A stretch of DNA of 64,000 nt from Fluviicola sp. GTDB taxonomy: Bacteria > Bacteroidota > Bacteroidia > Flavobacteriales_D > Crocinitomicaceae. Numbering within the stretch: position 1 is the stretch's first letter; the number at the start of each line of letters is the position of its first letter. Shown piece after piece: positions 51,448 to 60,000 of the stretch. Below the pieces are notes generated by a model. That model searched no databases. It had not been told where the DNA came from and saw only the letters and a list, made by a program, of their open reading frames with translations. The position numbers were made by a program, and so were the translations under genes. The stretch is taken from positions 457,764-521,763 of the forward strand of contig NZ_JBCNJT010000003.1 in assembly GCF_039596395.1 (NCBI RefSeq), given 5' to 3'.

Positions 51448-53379
51448 ATGAAACAGAATTCCCTTTTCCGTAAAAAAAATGTCCGCGACATCCTGGCATC
51501 TGCCCAACAGGGCGAATCCGATGGACATGAAGCCCTTGGAAAGCACCTGAAAGTGCGAGATCTGGCAGCTTTTGGAATTGCGGCAATTATCGGTGCGGGA
51601 ATTTTCAGTACGATCGGAACTGCAAGTGCCGATGGTGGCCCGGCGGTTATTTTCCTGTTCCTCTTTACGGCCCTTGCCTGCGGATTTGCCGCGTTTGCCT
51701 ATGCTGAATTTGCATCCATGGTCCCGGTTGCGGGATCTGCTTACACATACTCTTACGTGGCTTTCGGAGAAATCATTGCATGGGTAATCGGCTGGTCGCT
51801 GATTATGGAGTACGCAATCGGAAATGTGACGGTCGCCATTTCGTGGAGTGATTATTTTACAGGAATGCTTCATGGAATAGGCATTGATCTGCCTGCCTGG
51901 ATCCAAACGGATTACATGACGGCTTCAAACGGACACCAGGAAGCTGTTTCTTTGATGAATGGCGGGAAATTATTTGAAAACCTGAGTACGGGCCTGAAAG
52001 CTGCGCACCATGCCTGGGAAACTGCTCCGACCATTGGTGGTTTTCACCTCATTTTTGACTTGCCCGCAATCCTGATTGTCGTACTGATTACCTGGCTGGT
52101 TTACCGCGGAATGAAAGAAAGCCGGAATGCCAGTAACCTGATGGTGGTGGTAAAACTGGCTATTATTTTGCTGGTAATCGCTGTTGGAATTTTCTATGTG
52201 GATACCGAAAACTGGAGTCCTTTCGCTCCGAATGGAGTGTCGGGAATCTTAAAAGGCGTATCCGCGGTTTTCTTTGCTTATATCGGGTTTGACGCCATTT
52301 CCACTACTGCGGAAGAATGTGAGAACCCGCAGCGCGATTTGCCACGCGGAATGATGTGGGCCATTATTATTTGTACGGTCCTGTATGTCATTATCGCATT
52401 GATCTTAACCGGAATGGTTAGTTACAAAGAATTGGCTGTCGGCGACCCGCTGGCTTATGTTTTTGAAAAACTGGATTTAAAATGGATGTCGGGAATCATT
52501 GCTGTATCTGCAGTGGTAGCGATGGCTTCCGTATTGCTAGTTTTCCAGATGGGGCAGCCGCGCATCTGGATGGCAATGAGCCGCGATGGATTACTTCCTC
52601 CCAAATTTGCTAAAGTACATCCACGTTTTAAAACGCCTTCGTTCTCCACGGTGATAGTTGGTTTTGTGGTCGCTATTCCTATTTTGTTCCTGAACCTGAC
52701 AACCGTTACGGATTTATGCAGCATCGGTACCTTATTCGCTTTTGTATTGGTTTGCGGCGGAGTTTTGGTGCTTCAGAACAAGACGGATATTCCGCGCGGA
52801 AAATTCAAAACGCCTTATATCAATGGAAAATTCGTACTGCCGGTTTTGGTGATTGGTGCAGGGATTTTGTTGTTTACACCGGAATATAAGGCCGGAACGA
52901 TGGCATTCATTAAAAATGAAAAGCAACTGAAATCCGTAGAAGAGGTTTTGGGAGAATTGACAACCGAACAAACCCTGACACTGAAACGAACAGTAGATAC
53001 CAAAGATCCGGAAGGCTTCAAAAAAGCGGAGAACGACGTGGAGAATTATTATTCACAGGATGAGAAGAGCGAACAGTTCTACGCCGATGTGCAGGAATTG
53101 GGAAGAAGCGAAAGAAGTTTGTATTCCTTCGGATTCGCCTTATTTGCACACAAAATCCCGATGTGGATTTTCTTGTTGTTTACGATCGGAATCACCATAG
53201 TGACCATATTTAAGAACTTGTCATTGATCCCGCTCCTGGGCTTATTGTCGTGTTTGTACATGATGGCGCAGCTGAAACTGGATAACTGGATAGCCTTCTT
53301 TATTTGGTTGGTGATCGGTTTGGTAATCTATTTCCTTTACAGCCGGAAACATTCGAAATTGCGATTGAAAAATTCATAA
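51448..53379 (+). CDS. APC-superfamily amino acid permease
   Basis: 643 residues, cytoplasmic membrane. Twelve to fourteen hydrophobic segments begin after a cytoplasmic start; the first transport helix carries the unwound motif G-I-A-A-I-I-G-A-G-I-F (about 43-53) typical of cationic amino acid transporter-like APC proteins, and F-A-Y-I-G-F-D-A-I-S-T-T-A-E-E (about 273-287) is the conserved helix 6 and loop. A soluble insert of about 80 residues (about 478-558), rich in Glu, Lys and Asp, sits between late membrane segments. Substrate unknown; basic or neutral amino acids are the usual range. Confidence 0.88.
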   Translation: MKQNSLFRKKNVRDILASAQQGESDGHEALGKHLKVRDLAAFGIAAIIGAGIFSTIGTASADGGPAVIFLFLFTALACGFAAFAYAEFASMVPVAGSAYTYSYVAFGEIIAWVIGWSLIMEYAIGNVTVAISWSDYFTGMLHGIGIDLPAWIQTDYMTASNGHQEAVSLMNGGKLFENLSTGLKAAHHAWETAPTIGGFHLIFDLPAILIVVLITWLVYRGMKESRNASNLMVVVKLAIILLVIAVGIFYVDTENWSPFAPNGVSGILKGVSAVFFAYIGFDAISTTAEECENPQRDLPRGMMWAIIICTVLYVIIALILTGMVSYKELAVGDPLAYVFEKLDLKWMSGIIAVSAVVAMASVLLVFQMGQPRIWMAMSRDGLLPPKFAKVHPRFKTPSFSTVIVGFVVAIPILFLNLTTVTDLCSIGTLFAFVLVCGGVLVLQNKTDIPRGKFKTPYINGKFVLPVLVIGAGILLFTPEYKAGTMAFIKNEKQLKSVEEVLGELTTEQTLTLKRTVDTKDPEGFKKAENDVENYYSQDEKSEQFYADVQELGRSERSLYSFGFALFAHKIPMWIFLLFTIGITIVTIFKNLSLIPLLGLLSCLYMMAQLKLDNWIAFFIWLVIGLVIYFLYSRKHSKLRLKNS

Positions 53380-53383
53380 TAGA

Positions 53384-53410
53384 TAGGGATTAAAAATTTT
53401 TCATCCCTAC
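53384..53410. repeat. GTAGGG/CCCTAC palindrome, copy 4 (degenerate)
   Basis: Left arm TAGGGATTAAAAA (53384-53396) and right arm TTTTTCATCCCTA, one mismatch; outer bases diverge on the left. It lies between the permease and the TolB-like lipoprotein and could terminate the permease transcript. Confidence 0.6.
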
Positions 53411-53450
53411 TGATTTTTTGAATACATTCGTCTGATTTCAAAATCAGTAT

Positions 53451-54548
53451 ATGAAAATTTCTGCGTTTTTTTCTGTCCTTTTGGTGACCGGTTTTGTGAT
53501 CGGTTCCTGCAAAAAGAAACCCGTTGACCCCGATACTAATGGAACGGGCTATGCCTCCATGGAAGTTTACAAGGAGAATGCCATGGGCGTAATCTATAAC
53601 CAGGCAACAAACAGTGTGGCATATAACAAACCGGATGCAGACGGAACTTACAAGATCTATATTTCCAATTACGACGGAACAGGCGAAGTGCAGCTGACTT
53701 ATCCGGGCTGGGCTTCTAACCGCCATCAGTGGGCGGAAGAATGGGATCCGAGCGGGCAGTATTTGTACTGCTACGTCGAAAAAACGGATTATGTAACTGA
53801 AAGCGGCCATACACGCACTCCGGAAGACGCAATCCCGGGTTACGGAGCTTACACCGATCTTTGGATCATCAAACGCGATGGCAGTCAGGCCTGGCAAATG
53901 ACCAATTTCCCCAATGACTACGATCACGGCATTATTCACGGAGCCATTTCGCAGGACGGAACCATGTTTACCTGGACAGAGCGCATTCAGGCACCGGTTT
54001 TCCTGGACTTGAATTTAGCGGCCGGGGCATACGTGTTTAAAGTTGCCGACGTGAGTTGGAATCCGGACCCGGTTTTCTCCAATATCCGCACATACCAACC
54101 CGGAAATGTAGCGGCAGGTGGAGAAGTGGAAAGCATCAGTCCTTCCAAAACAGATATTTTAGTTTACAGCACCTTTGAATCACACAATTTGGTGGCAACT
54201 CCGATCTATCGCATCGACTTGGCAACCGGAAACACGACGAAACTGACTACCGAAAGCTTTTCGCAGGCACCGACTTACACGCCTAACGGGCAAAAGATCG
54301 TGTATATGACCGGCGCCGATTGTGATATTTTTCCAGGACAATTGCAGGGCGCAGATTGGTGGATCATGGATGCAAATGGAAATAATAAAAAACGGTTGAC
54401 CTACATGAATAAGAAAAATCATCCGCAAAGCGTGAACAGTTACCGGTTGGCAGGTTCCTTGTCTTTTATCAATGATTCAACCTTTATAGGCGGAGTTATG
54501 ACCCAATCTTTAGGCCTGACGGGATACAGCGCCTTAGTCAAATTCTAA
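53451..54548 (+). CDS. TolB/PD40-like beta-propeller lipoprotein
   Basis: 365 residues. A lipoprotein signal (F-V-I-G-S-C, Cys20, followed by K-K-K) precedes a beta-propeller-like fold with W-D-x-x-G repeats: E-E-W-D-P-S-G-Q-Y-L, S-Q-D-G-T-M-F-T-W, Y-T-P-N-G-Q-K-I-V-Y (WD40/PD40-like). Such domains at the end of TolB-like proteins usually bind a peptide or protein partner. It is probably anchored in the outer membrane, facing the periplasm. A small hairpin (53432-53446) sits just ahead of the ATG and could affect translation. It stands alone, with no tol-pal genes nearby. Confidence 0.85.
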   Translation: MKISAFFSVLLVTGFVIGSCKKKPVDPDTNGTGYASMEVYKENAMGVIYNQATNSVAYNKPDADGTYKIYISNYDGTGEVQLTYPGWASNRHQWAEEWDPSGQYLYCYVEKTDYVTESGHTRTPEDAIPGYGAYTDLWIIKRDGSQAWQMTNFPNDYDHGIIHGAISQDGTMFTWTERIQAPVFLDLNLAAGAYVFKVADVSWNPDPVFSNIRTYQPGNVAAGGEVESISPSKTDILVYSTFESHNLVATPIYRIDLATGNTTKLTTESFSQAPTYTPNGQKIVYMTGADCDIFPGQLQGADWWIMDANGNNKKRLTYMNKKNHPQSVNSYRLAGSLSFINDSTFIGGVMTQSLGLTGYSALVKF

Positions 54549-54561
54549 GTTGAAGTCAAAG

Positions 54562-54620
54562 GTTGCAACATTTCAACATGGCTATATTGCAATGTTGAAA
54601 TATTGTAATGTTGAAATATC
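54562..54620. repeat. TTCAACAT/ATGTTGAA word cluster
   Basis: CAACATTTCAACAT (54566-54579) is followed by two direct copies of AATGTTGAAATAT (54591-54603 and 54607-54619), so the region can fold back on itself. It lies directly after the lipoprotein stop and may serve as its terminator. Confidence 0.55.
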
Positions 54621-54726
54621 GCGATTTTGGGTTATTTGTAAATGGAAAAGACTGAAATCGGGGTACTCTTTTTGATAAATTCTGTAATTCCTTATCAATT
54701 TTCAATTTTACATTTTCAATTAGTCG

Positions 54727-54734
54727 TATTTTTG
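54727..54734 (+). promoter_or_regulatory. -7 box TATTTTTG upstream of ffh
   Basis: A TAnnTTTG match 26 bases before the ffh ATG. No clear -33 TTTG at the expected distance. Confidence 0.5.
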
Positions 54735-54760
54735 TATTCGAAAAAAAATCGCTCAATAGC

Positions 54761-56110
54761 ATGTTTGATAATCTTACCGATAAGTTTGAACGCGCCTTTA
54801 AAGTTCTGAAAGGACAAGGACAAATTACTGAAATTAACGTAGCTGAAACACTGAAAGAAGTTCGCAGAGCTTTGTTGGATGCCGACGTGAACTTTAAAAC
54901 TGCCAAAGATTTCACCGTTCGCGTGAAAGATAAGGCAATGGGTGCAAACGTGTTAACAGCTATTTCCCCAAGCCAGTTGATGGTGAAGATCTGCCACGAA
55001 GAGTTGGTGGAATTGATGGGTGGAAACGAAAGTGAAATCCAGATCCAGGGAGCTCCGGGAATCGTATTGATGTCAGGACTTCAGGGTTCGGGTAAAACAA
55101 CTTTCTCCGGTAAGTTGGCGAACTACCTGAAAACGAAAAAGAATAAGAAACCTTTGTTGGTTGCCTGTGACGTTTACCGTCCGGCGGCGATTGATCAGTT
55201 GCACGTGCTTGGAGAGCAGCTTGGAATTGAGGTTTATTCGAATAAAGAAGAAAAAGATCCGGTTAAAATTGCAACGGAAGCAATCAATCATGCCCGAAGC
55301 AAAGGCTTCAATGTGGTGATCGTCGATACTGCGGGCCGTTTGGCTGTCGATGAAGCGATGATGGATGAGATTGCACGTGTAAAAGAAGCAATCAAACCAA
55401 CGGAAACACTATTCGTAGTGGATTCCATGACAGGTCAGGATGCCGTGAATACTGCAAAAGCATTCAACGACCGCATCAATTTCGATGGAGTTGTTTTAAC
55501 GAAATTGGATGGTGATACACGCGGTGGAGCTGCGTTATCGATCAAGACAGTTGTAGACAAACCGATCAAGTTTGTGGGTACGGGAGAGAAGATGGACGCA
55601 TTGGATGTGTTTTATCCGAAACGTATGGCTGACCGTATTTTGGGAATGGGTGACGTGGTTTCCTTGGTGGAACGTGCCCAGGAACAATTCAACGAAGAAG
55701 AAGCGCGCAAACTTCAGAAACGCATCCAGAAAGATCAGTTCGATTTCAATGACTTCCTGGGTCAGATCCAGCAGATCAAGAAAATGGGGAACGTGAAAGA
55801 CTTGATGGGAATGATCCCGGGAATGGGAAAAGCGGTTAAAGATGTGGATATCCAGGACGACGCATTCAAGCACATCGAAGCAATCATCTACTCCATGACT
55901 CCGAAAGAACGTGCAAATCCATCCATCATGAATGGCCAGCGCAAAAACCGCATAGCTGCAGGTTCCGGAACAAATATCCAGGAAGTGAATAAATTGCTCA
56001 AGCAGTTCGAGGATACGAAGAAAATGATGAAAATGATGAGCAATCCGAAGAACATGATGGGCATGATGAAGCAGATGAAGGGAATGCGTGGCGGAATGCC
56101 GGGTATGTAG
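54761..56110 (+). CDS. ffh: Signal recognition particle protein Ffh
   Basis: 449 residues. The NG GTPase targets ribosome-nascent chains to the membrane via FtsY. The N domain (1-95) is followed by the P-loop G-L-Q-G-S-G-K-T-T (about 105-113), D-V-Y-R-P-A-A (G2), D-T-A-G-R-L (G3, about 186-191) and T-K-L-D-G-D (G4, about 243-248). The methionine-rich M domain (about 320-449), ending in repeated M-M-x-M and G-M-R-G-G-M-P-G-M, binds the SRP RNA and signal peptides. The ATG at 54761 gives a normal N-terminus (M-F-D-N-L-T-D-K). No ffs RNA gene is visible here. Confidence 0.97.
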   Translation: MFDNLTDKFERAFKVLKGQGQITEINVAETLKEVRRALLDADVNFKTAKDFTVRVKDKAMGANVLTAISPSQLMVKICHEELVELMGGNESEIQIQGAPGIVLMSGLQGSGKTTFSGKLANYLKTKKNKKPLLVACDVYRPAAIDQLHVLGEQLGIEVYSNKEEKDPVKIATEAINHARSKGFNVVIVDTAGRLAVDEAMMDEIARVKEAIKPTETLFVVDSMTGQDAVNTAKAFNDRINFDGVVLTKLDGDTRGGAALSIKTVVDKPIKFVGTGEKMDALDVFYPKRMADRILGMGDVVSLVERAQEQFNEEEARKLQKRIQKDQFDFNDFLGQIQQIKKMGNVKDLMGMIPGMGKAVKDVDIQDDAFKHIEAIIYSMTPKERANPSIMNGQRKNRIAAGSGTNIQEVNKLLKQFEDTKKMMKMMSNPKNMMGMMKQMKGMRGGMPGM

Positions 56111-56179
56111 TAAGAACCGCAATGCTTTGCATTCCAATTTCAAAATGATGAAGTCAAAATGCAAAATTGAATTCCATGT

Positions 56180-56214
56180 AATTATCAAGAGGGTTTACTT
56201 GATAATTGATAATT
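56180..56214. repeat. ATTATCAA/TTGATAAT element, copy 2
   Basis: AATTATCAAGAG (56180-56191) and TTGATAATTGATAATT (56199-56214) match copy 1 (38535-38570) base for base in both arms, with a seven-base rather than eight-base spacer. It lies in the short gap between ffh and the transglutaminase-like gene. Confidence 0.65.
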
Positions 56215-56232
56215 GCTCAATTCATAATTCAA

Positions 56233-56796
56233 ATGATCGATTTCCAACTGACTTCCGGCGAACCTTACTCTGCACGTTTTCGTGAAGCGGGAATTGACTC
56301 GTTTGTTCAGGCATGTGAGTTTGTTGCCCAACTTCCATACGGCAGGAATGCAAACCGCGAAGATTTCGGTCTGGTGCTTTCGGAAGGAAAAGGAACCTGT
56401 TCCTCCAAACATGCATTACTGGCCTCTTTGGCTTTGGAAAACGGACACCCGGAAGTAGAACTCATTGCCGGTATTTTCCTGATGAATGAAGAAACACATG
56501 CGAAATTAAACGTTTTTTTCACCGGTAAAAGCTATTCGAATATTCCCGAATGTCATTGCTACCTGCGTTTCCAGGGAGAGCGTTTCGATTATACAGATAC
56601 ATCCAATGGTTTGGAGCGCATTGCTCCGAAAATTGTTCGCGAACAGCGCATCGATCCGAACCAGGTGACCGATTGGAAAATCATGATCCACAAACACTAT
56701 TTGCAGGGCTGGCTCACGAGAAATCCGTCTTTTCAATTGACTTTGGAAGAACTATGGAAGGACAGGGAAGAGGCGATTGAAATATTGAGTAGGTAG
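56233..56796 (+). CDS. Transglutaminase-like cysteine protein
   Basis: 187 residues from ATG 56233. G-K-G-T-C-S-S-K-H-A-L-L-A-S-L-A (Cys near residue 59) has the form of the nucleophile helix of transglutaminase-like proteins. Later Cys-His residues (P-E-C-H-C near 110) and an Asp in F-D-Y-T-D-T could complete a triad. It is small, cytoplasmic, and has no membrane segment. The ATG at 56206 upstream was rejected because it reads through the word repeat. It lies downstream of ffh with a repeat between them. The substrate is unknown, and the catalytic triad assignment needs a structure-based check. Confidence 0.7.
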   Translation: MIDFQLTSGEPYSARFREAGIDSFVQACEFVAQLPYGRNANREDFGLVLSEGKGTCSSKHALLASLALENGHPEVELIAGIFLMNEETHAKLNVFFTGKSYSNIPECHCYLRFQGERFDYTDTSNGLERIAPKIVREQRIDPNQVTDWKIMIHKHYLQGWLTRNPSFQLTLEELWKDREEAIEILSR

Positions 56797-56841
56797 TGGC
56801 CGGTTTCTCAAACGAGCATCACTGTGTTACATATTCGTGAA

Positions 56842-56857
56842 ATCATGATATCATGAT
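56842..56857. repeat. 16-bp perfect palindrome with CATGATATCATG core
   Basis: ATCATGATATCATGAT, sharing its 12-base core with the palindrome at 4999-5018, and flanked by TCGTGAAATCAT. It lies in the convergent gap between the transglutaminase-like and rhodanese-thioredoxin genes, so it may end transcription in both directions. Confidence 0.55.
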
Positions 56858-56891
56858 ATGGCGATATCTTGATAAGATTATTTTCCAGGAT

Positions 56892-57584
56892 TCACTCCAG
56901 TATTTTCCGGAGAGCTTCTTCCGAACAAGCTCCACTGATCCGTTTCACTTCTTCTCCGTTTTTAAAAGCAATAAACGTTGGAAACGAATCCGCCTTCAAA
57001 TCCCTGGCCAACTGTGTCTGAGAACCTCCGTCTACATAAATCACCTCATATTCTTTAGCAATTTCAGAAACTACGGGGCTCATTTTTTTACAAGGCGGAC
57101 ACCATTCTGCACCAACATCCACAAGCACTGTTTTGTCTTTCGGAAGTGAGGCTGCAAACTCCTGGAAAGTGATTAGTTTGACTTCCTTTTTTCCTTCAAC
57201 CGGAAGCTCTTCCAGGTTCCAGGCATTCATTCCGCCCTGCAGGTTAATAACCGTTTCAAACCCTTCTTTCTTCAGCCATTTCTGAGCAGCGGCACTTCTG
57301 GATCCTGCCAGGCAATAGACATAAAGCGGTTTGTGCTTATCCAGTGAAGCCGTACGTTCTTTGAATTGCTCGAAATTGTTCCAATCGGCCTGGAATGCAC
57401 CTGCAATATGTCCCTGGCCATATTCGCCCGGAGTGCGGACATCCAGCAATTGGTTTTGCTTGTTTTGGATCGAATCCCAAAAGGTTTTAGGAGCCAATGT
57501 TTCTTTTTGCGTAAAAGAGTAAAATGAAAATGTTAAGAAAACGGATAAAGCAAGTTGCTTTGTTAAATATTTAAGATATCTCAT
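56892..57584 (-). CDS. Rhodanese-thioredoxin fusion protein, exported
   Basis: 230 residues. Signal peptide or anchor (1-25, hydrophobic) followed by a rhodanese domain (about 30-130) with the loop C-L-A-G-S-R-S (Cys near 91) and L-L-D-V-R-T-P-G-E-Y, and a thioredoxin domain (about 135-230) with W-C-P-P-C near 162 and F-P-T-F near 206. The fusion places a sulfurtransferase next to a reductase in the envelope, suggesting it handles persulfides or periplasmic thiols. The W-C-P-P-C motif is more oxidising than W-C-G-P-C. No operon partner is close. Confidence 0.9.
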   Translation of the reverse strand: MRYLKYLTKQLALSVFLTFSFYSFTQKETLAPKTFWDSIQNKQNQLLDVRTPGEYGQGHIAGAFQADWNNFEQFKERTASLDKHKPLYVYCLAGSRSAAAQKWLKKEGFETVINLQGGMNAWNLEELPVEGKKEVKLITFQEFAASLPKDKTVLVDVGAEWCPPCKKMSPVVSEIAKEYEVIYVDGGSQTQLARDLKADSFPTFIAFKNGEEVKRISGACSEEALRKILE

Positions 57585-57777
57585 TGATCGTCAAAGGTCT
57601 GCAATGTACATTTAAACAGGGGTTTTGTTGGATAATATCCGTCATTTGGAAACCAAATCACCCATTACTGCGTAAATGTAAGCAATGCCCATTTGGAATA
57701 GATGTAAAAAACTGTTAATTTCGATCTAGTAAATGTTAGAAAATTCATATTCGATAGCTTATCAACACGTATACTCT

Positions 57778-60000
57778 ATGCTTCTCCGATACCTATTTTT
57801 GTTGATTTTACTTACCACATTTTCTCCTATAACAAGAGCGCAGGATGTTTGGTTACAAAATCATTTTTCGCCAAACTCAGGTTGCGCCTTGTCGAACATG
57901 GAGACAGTTACCGTTTTGGTAAATAATAATTCCGGTGTGATCATGCCATCCAATACGATCCAGGTTTATTACCGGGTTGACGGAGGTACGATTATCAATC
58001 AACCGCTATCGTCTAATTTAACAGCCGGTGCTTCCTGGAACTTCAGTTTTTCCCAAAAAGCCGATTTGTCCGCTTGTGGTGCACACATCCTGAAAGTATG
58101 GGTTTCGAGGCCGGGAGACGTCAATCATTTGAACGATACCCTGGTTTGGACTGTTCAGAACGACTGCCCGGTTGTGCCGGGAACCGTTACTTCAGATATC
58201 ACGGTTTGCCAGGGAGCTAACGCGGGGACACTCTCTCTTTCGGGCTGGTCTTACGGAACAATTATAAACTGGGAATCGTCTACGGATGCCGGGGCTACTT
58301 GGAATCCTCTGACAGGAACAACCAGTCCGTCTTACGCTTATGTAAATGTTACTCAGAATACGCAATATCATGTTGTGATCGACGGTGGTTACTGTCCGGA
58401 TGCAACTTCCGGTTATGCCACGGTATCGGTTCAGGTTCCGGCAATTCCGGGAACCATAGCGGGGGCAGATTCTTTGTGTGAGAACATGGCAACCGGCGTA
58501 CTGACACTTTCAGGAAATAATCAGCCTCCTATCCAATGGGAATATTCCACAAACGGAGGAGGTACCTGGACAACGGTGGCGAGCGCTTCTACAACCTACA
58601 ATTATACCGGACTGACCAATACAACTATTTACCGGGTGCTGGTAGACGGAGCAATTTGTGCGGATGCTTATTCGGATACGGCAATGATTTATGTGGATCC
58701 GGTTTATCCGCAAACACTATTAACCGGAAGTGATTCATTGTGTATTACCAATGCAACAGGTTTCGTTACTGCTACCGGTTCTTTCGGAACAATATTGAAC
58801 TGGGAATATTCCATAGATAACGGGGCAACCTGGACCGGTACAGGAACTACGCCTACCAGTTTGGGGTATACCAATATCACCCAAACGACTTTTTACCGGG
58901 TAATTACAGAAGGTGGTCAATGTCCGGATGTGATTTCAGATACGGCAATTATTTATGTGCAGCCATTACCGGGTCAGCCGAGTATAGGGCCTTCAGATAC
59001 GGTTTGTGCTTCTTCGGTAGTAGGAATCTTAAATATGACAGGTATGACGACCCCTGTTTTGAACTGGGATTTTTCAACCGATGGCGGAACAACCTGGACA
59101 CCGATTGCAAATAGTGCGAATACATCATACGATTATACCGGTCAAAGTGTGACTACGCTTTACCGCGCACAATTGGACGGAGGTTTTTGCCCCGACTATT
59201 ATACCGATACTGCGATCATTAAATTAGACAATGCTCCGGTTGTAGGTGTTTTAAATCAAAGCGGAACCATTTGTGAGTTCGGATCGGAAGATTTGCATGT
59301 GGTTGGTTCGGTAGCAGACTCTTTATTTTGGGAGTATTCTACAGACAACGGGGTAACCTGGCAAACCATCTCGGATTCGGATACCATTGATTATAACACA
59401 TTCCCGATTACTGAAAATGTGCAATTCCAGGTAACAGCACTGAATGGTGTTTGTCCGCCTGCTGTTTCCAATGCGGTTATGATTGTCATGCTGCCATTGC
59501 CTATTGCCAATGCGGGAGTTGATACTTCGATCTATTTGGGAGAATCTGTTACTCTGAATGGCTCAGGCGGAATTACCGGTATCTGGATGCCGGGATCCAC
59601 ACTTTCTGATTCAACCAGTACGAACCCGGTTGCAACACCATCTGTCACAACAACTTATGCTTACTACGTAATTGATGGAAACGGATGTGTCGGAGGAGAT
59701 ACGGTATTGATTACAGTAATGGACCCGATCCAGTTCAATATCCGCAATGTCATTACCATGAATAACGATAATGTCAACGATACCTGGAATATTACCGGGG
59801 TTGAATTTTTCCCTATGACATCTGTGAAGGTGTTTAATCAGTACGGGAAAGTTCTTTATGAAAATGAGGATTACAAGAATGACTGGAATGGTAATTACAA
59901 AGGGTCTAAATTGCCCAACGGAACGTATTACTATGTTGTTCAGAAGGGAGGAACAGAGGAAGAATTTAAAGGAACGCTTACATTATTAGGAAATGAATAA
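57778..60000 (+). CDS. T9SS type B surface protein with Ig-like repeats
   Basis: 740 residues from ATG 57778, which opens a signal peptide (L-L-R-Y-L-F-L-L-I-L-L-T-T-F, cleavage near T-R-A-Q); an in-frame ATG at 57733 is a weaker alternative. About six Ig-like modules of roughly 85 residues (about 130-600), marked by W-E-Y-S-T-(D/N)-(N/G)-G-x-T-W, precede a type B sorting domain (about 655-740: F-N-I-R-N-V-I-T-M-N-N-D-N-V-N-D, V-F-N-Q-Y-G-K-V-L-Y-E). The last eight bases overlap the next gene, a SprF-type protein, so this is a second cargo/SprF pair. Confidence 0.9.
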   Translation: MLLRYLFLLILLTTFSPITRAQDVWLQNHFSPNSGCALSNMETVTVLVNNNSGVIMPSNTIQVYYRVDGGTIINQPLSSNLTAGASWNFSFSQKADLSACGAHILKVWVSRPGDVNHLNDTLVWTVQNDCPVVPGTVTSDITVCQGANAGTLSLSGWSYGTIINWESSTDAGATWNPLTGTTSPSYAYVNVTQNTQYHVVIDGGYCPDATSGYATVSVQVPAIPGTIAGADSLCENMATGVLTLSGNNQPPIQWEYSTNGGGTWTTVASASTTYNYTGLTNTTIYRVLVDGAICADAYSDTAMIYVDPVYPQTLLTGSDSLCITNATGFVTATGSFGTILNWEYSIDNGATWTGTGTTPTSLGYTNITQTTFYRVITEGGQCPDVISDTAIIYVQPLPGQPSIGPSDTVCASSVVGILNMTGMTTPVLNWDFSTDGGTTWTPIANSANTSYDYTGQSVTTLYRAQLDGGFCPDYYTDTAIIKLDNAPVVGVLNQSGTICEFGSEDLHVVGSVADSLFWEYSTDNGVTWQTISDSDTIDYNTFPITENVQFQVTALNGVCPPAVSNAVMIVMLPLPIANAGVDTSIYLGESVTLNGSGGITGIWMPGSTLSDSTSTNPVATPSVTTTYAYYVIDGNGCVGGDTVLITVMDPIQFNIRNVITMNNDNVNDTWNITGVEFFPMTSVKVFNQYGKVLYENEDYKNDWNGNYKGSKLPNGTYYYVVQKGGTEEEFKGTLTLLGNE

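Noticed and set aside
53337..53939. 200-residue open frame on the minus strand over the start of the TolB-like lipoprotein
   Set aside because: It runs across the palindrome at 53384 and the 3' end of the permease and has no recognisable family; a shadow of the plus-strand genes.
55535..56188. 217-residue open frame antisense to ffh
   Set aside because: Antisense to a certain gene, with His/Leu/Phe-rich composition typical of a complementary-strand shadow.
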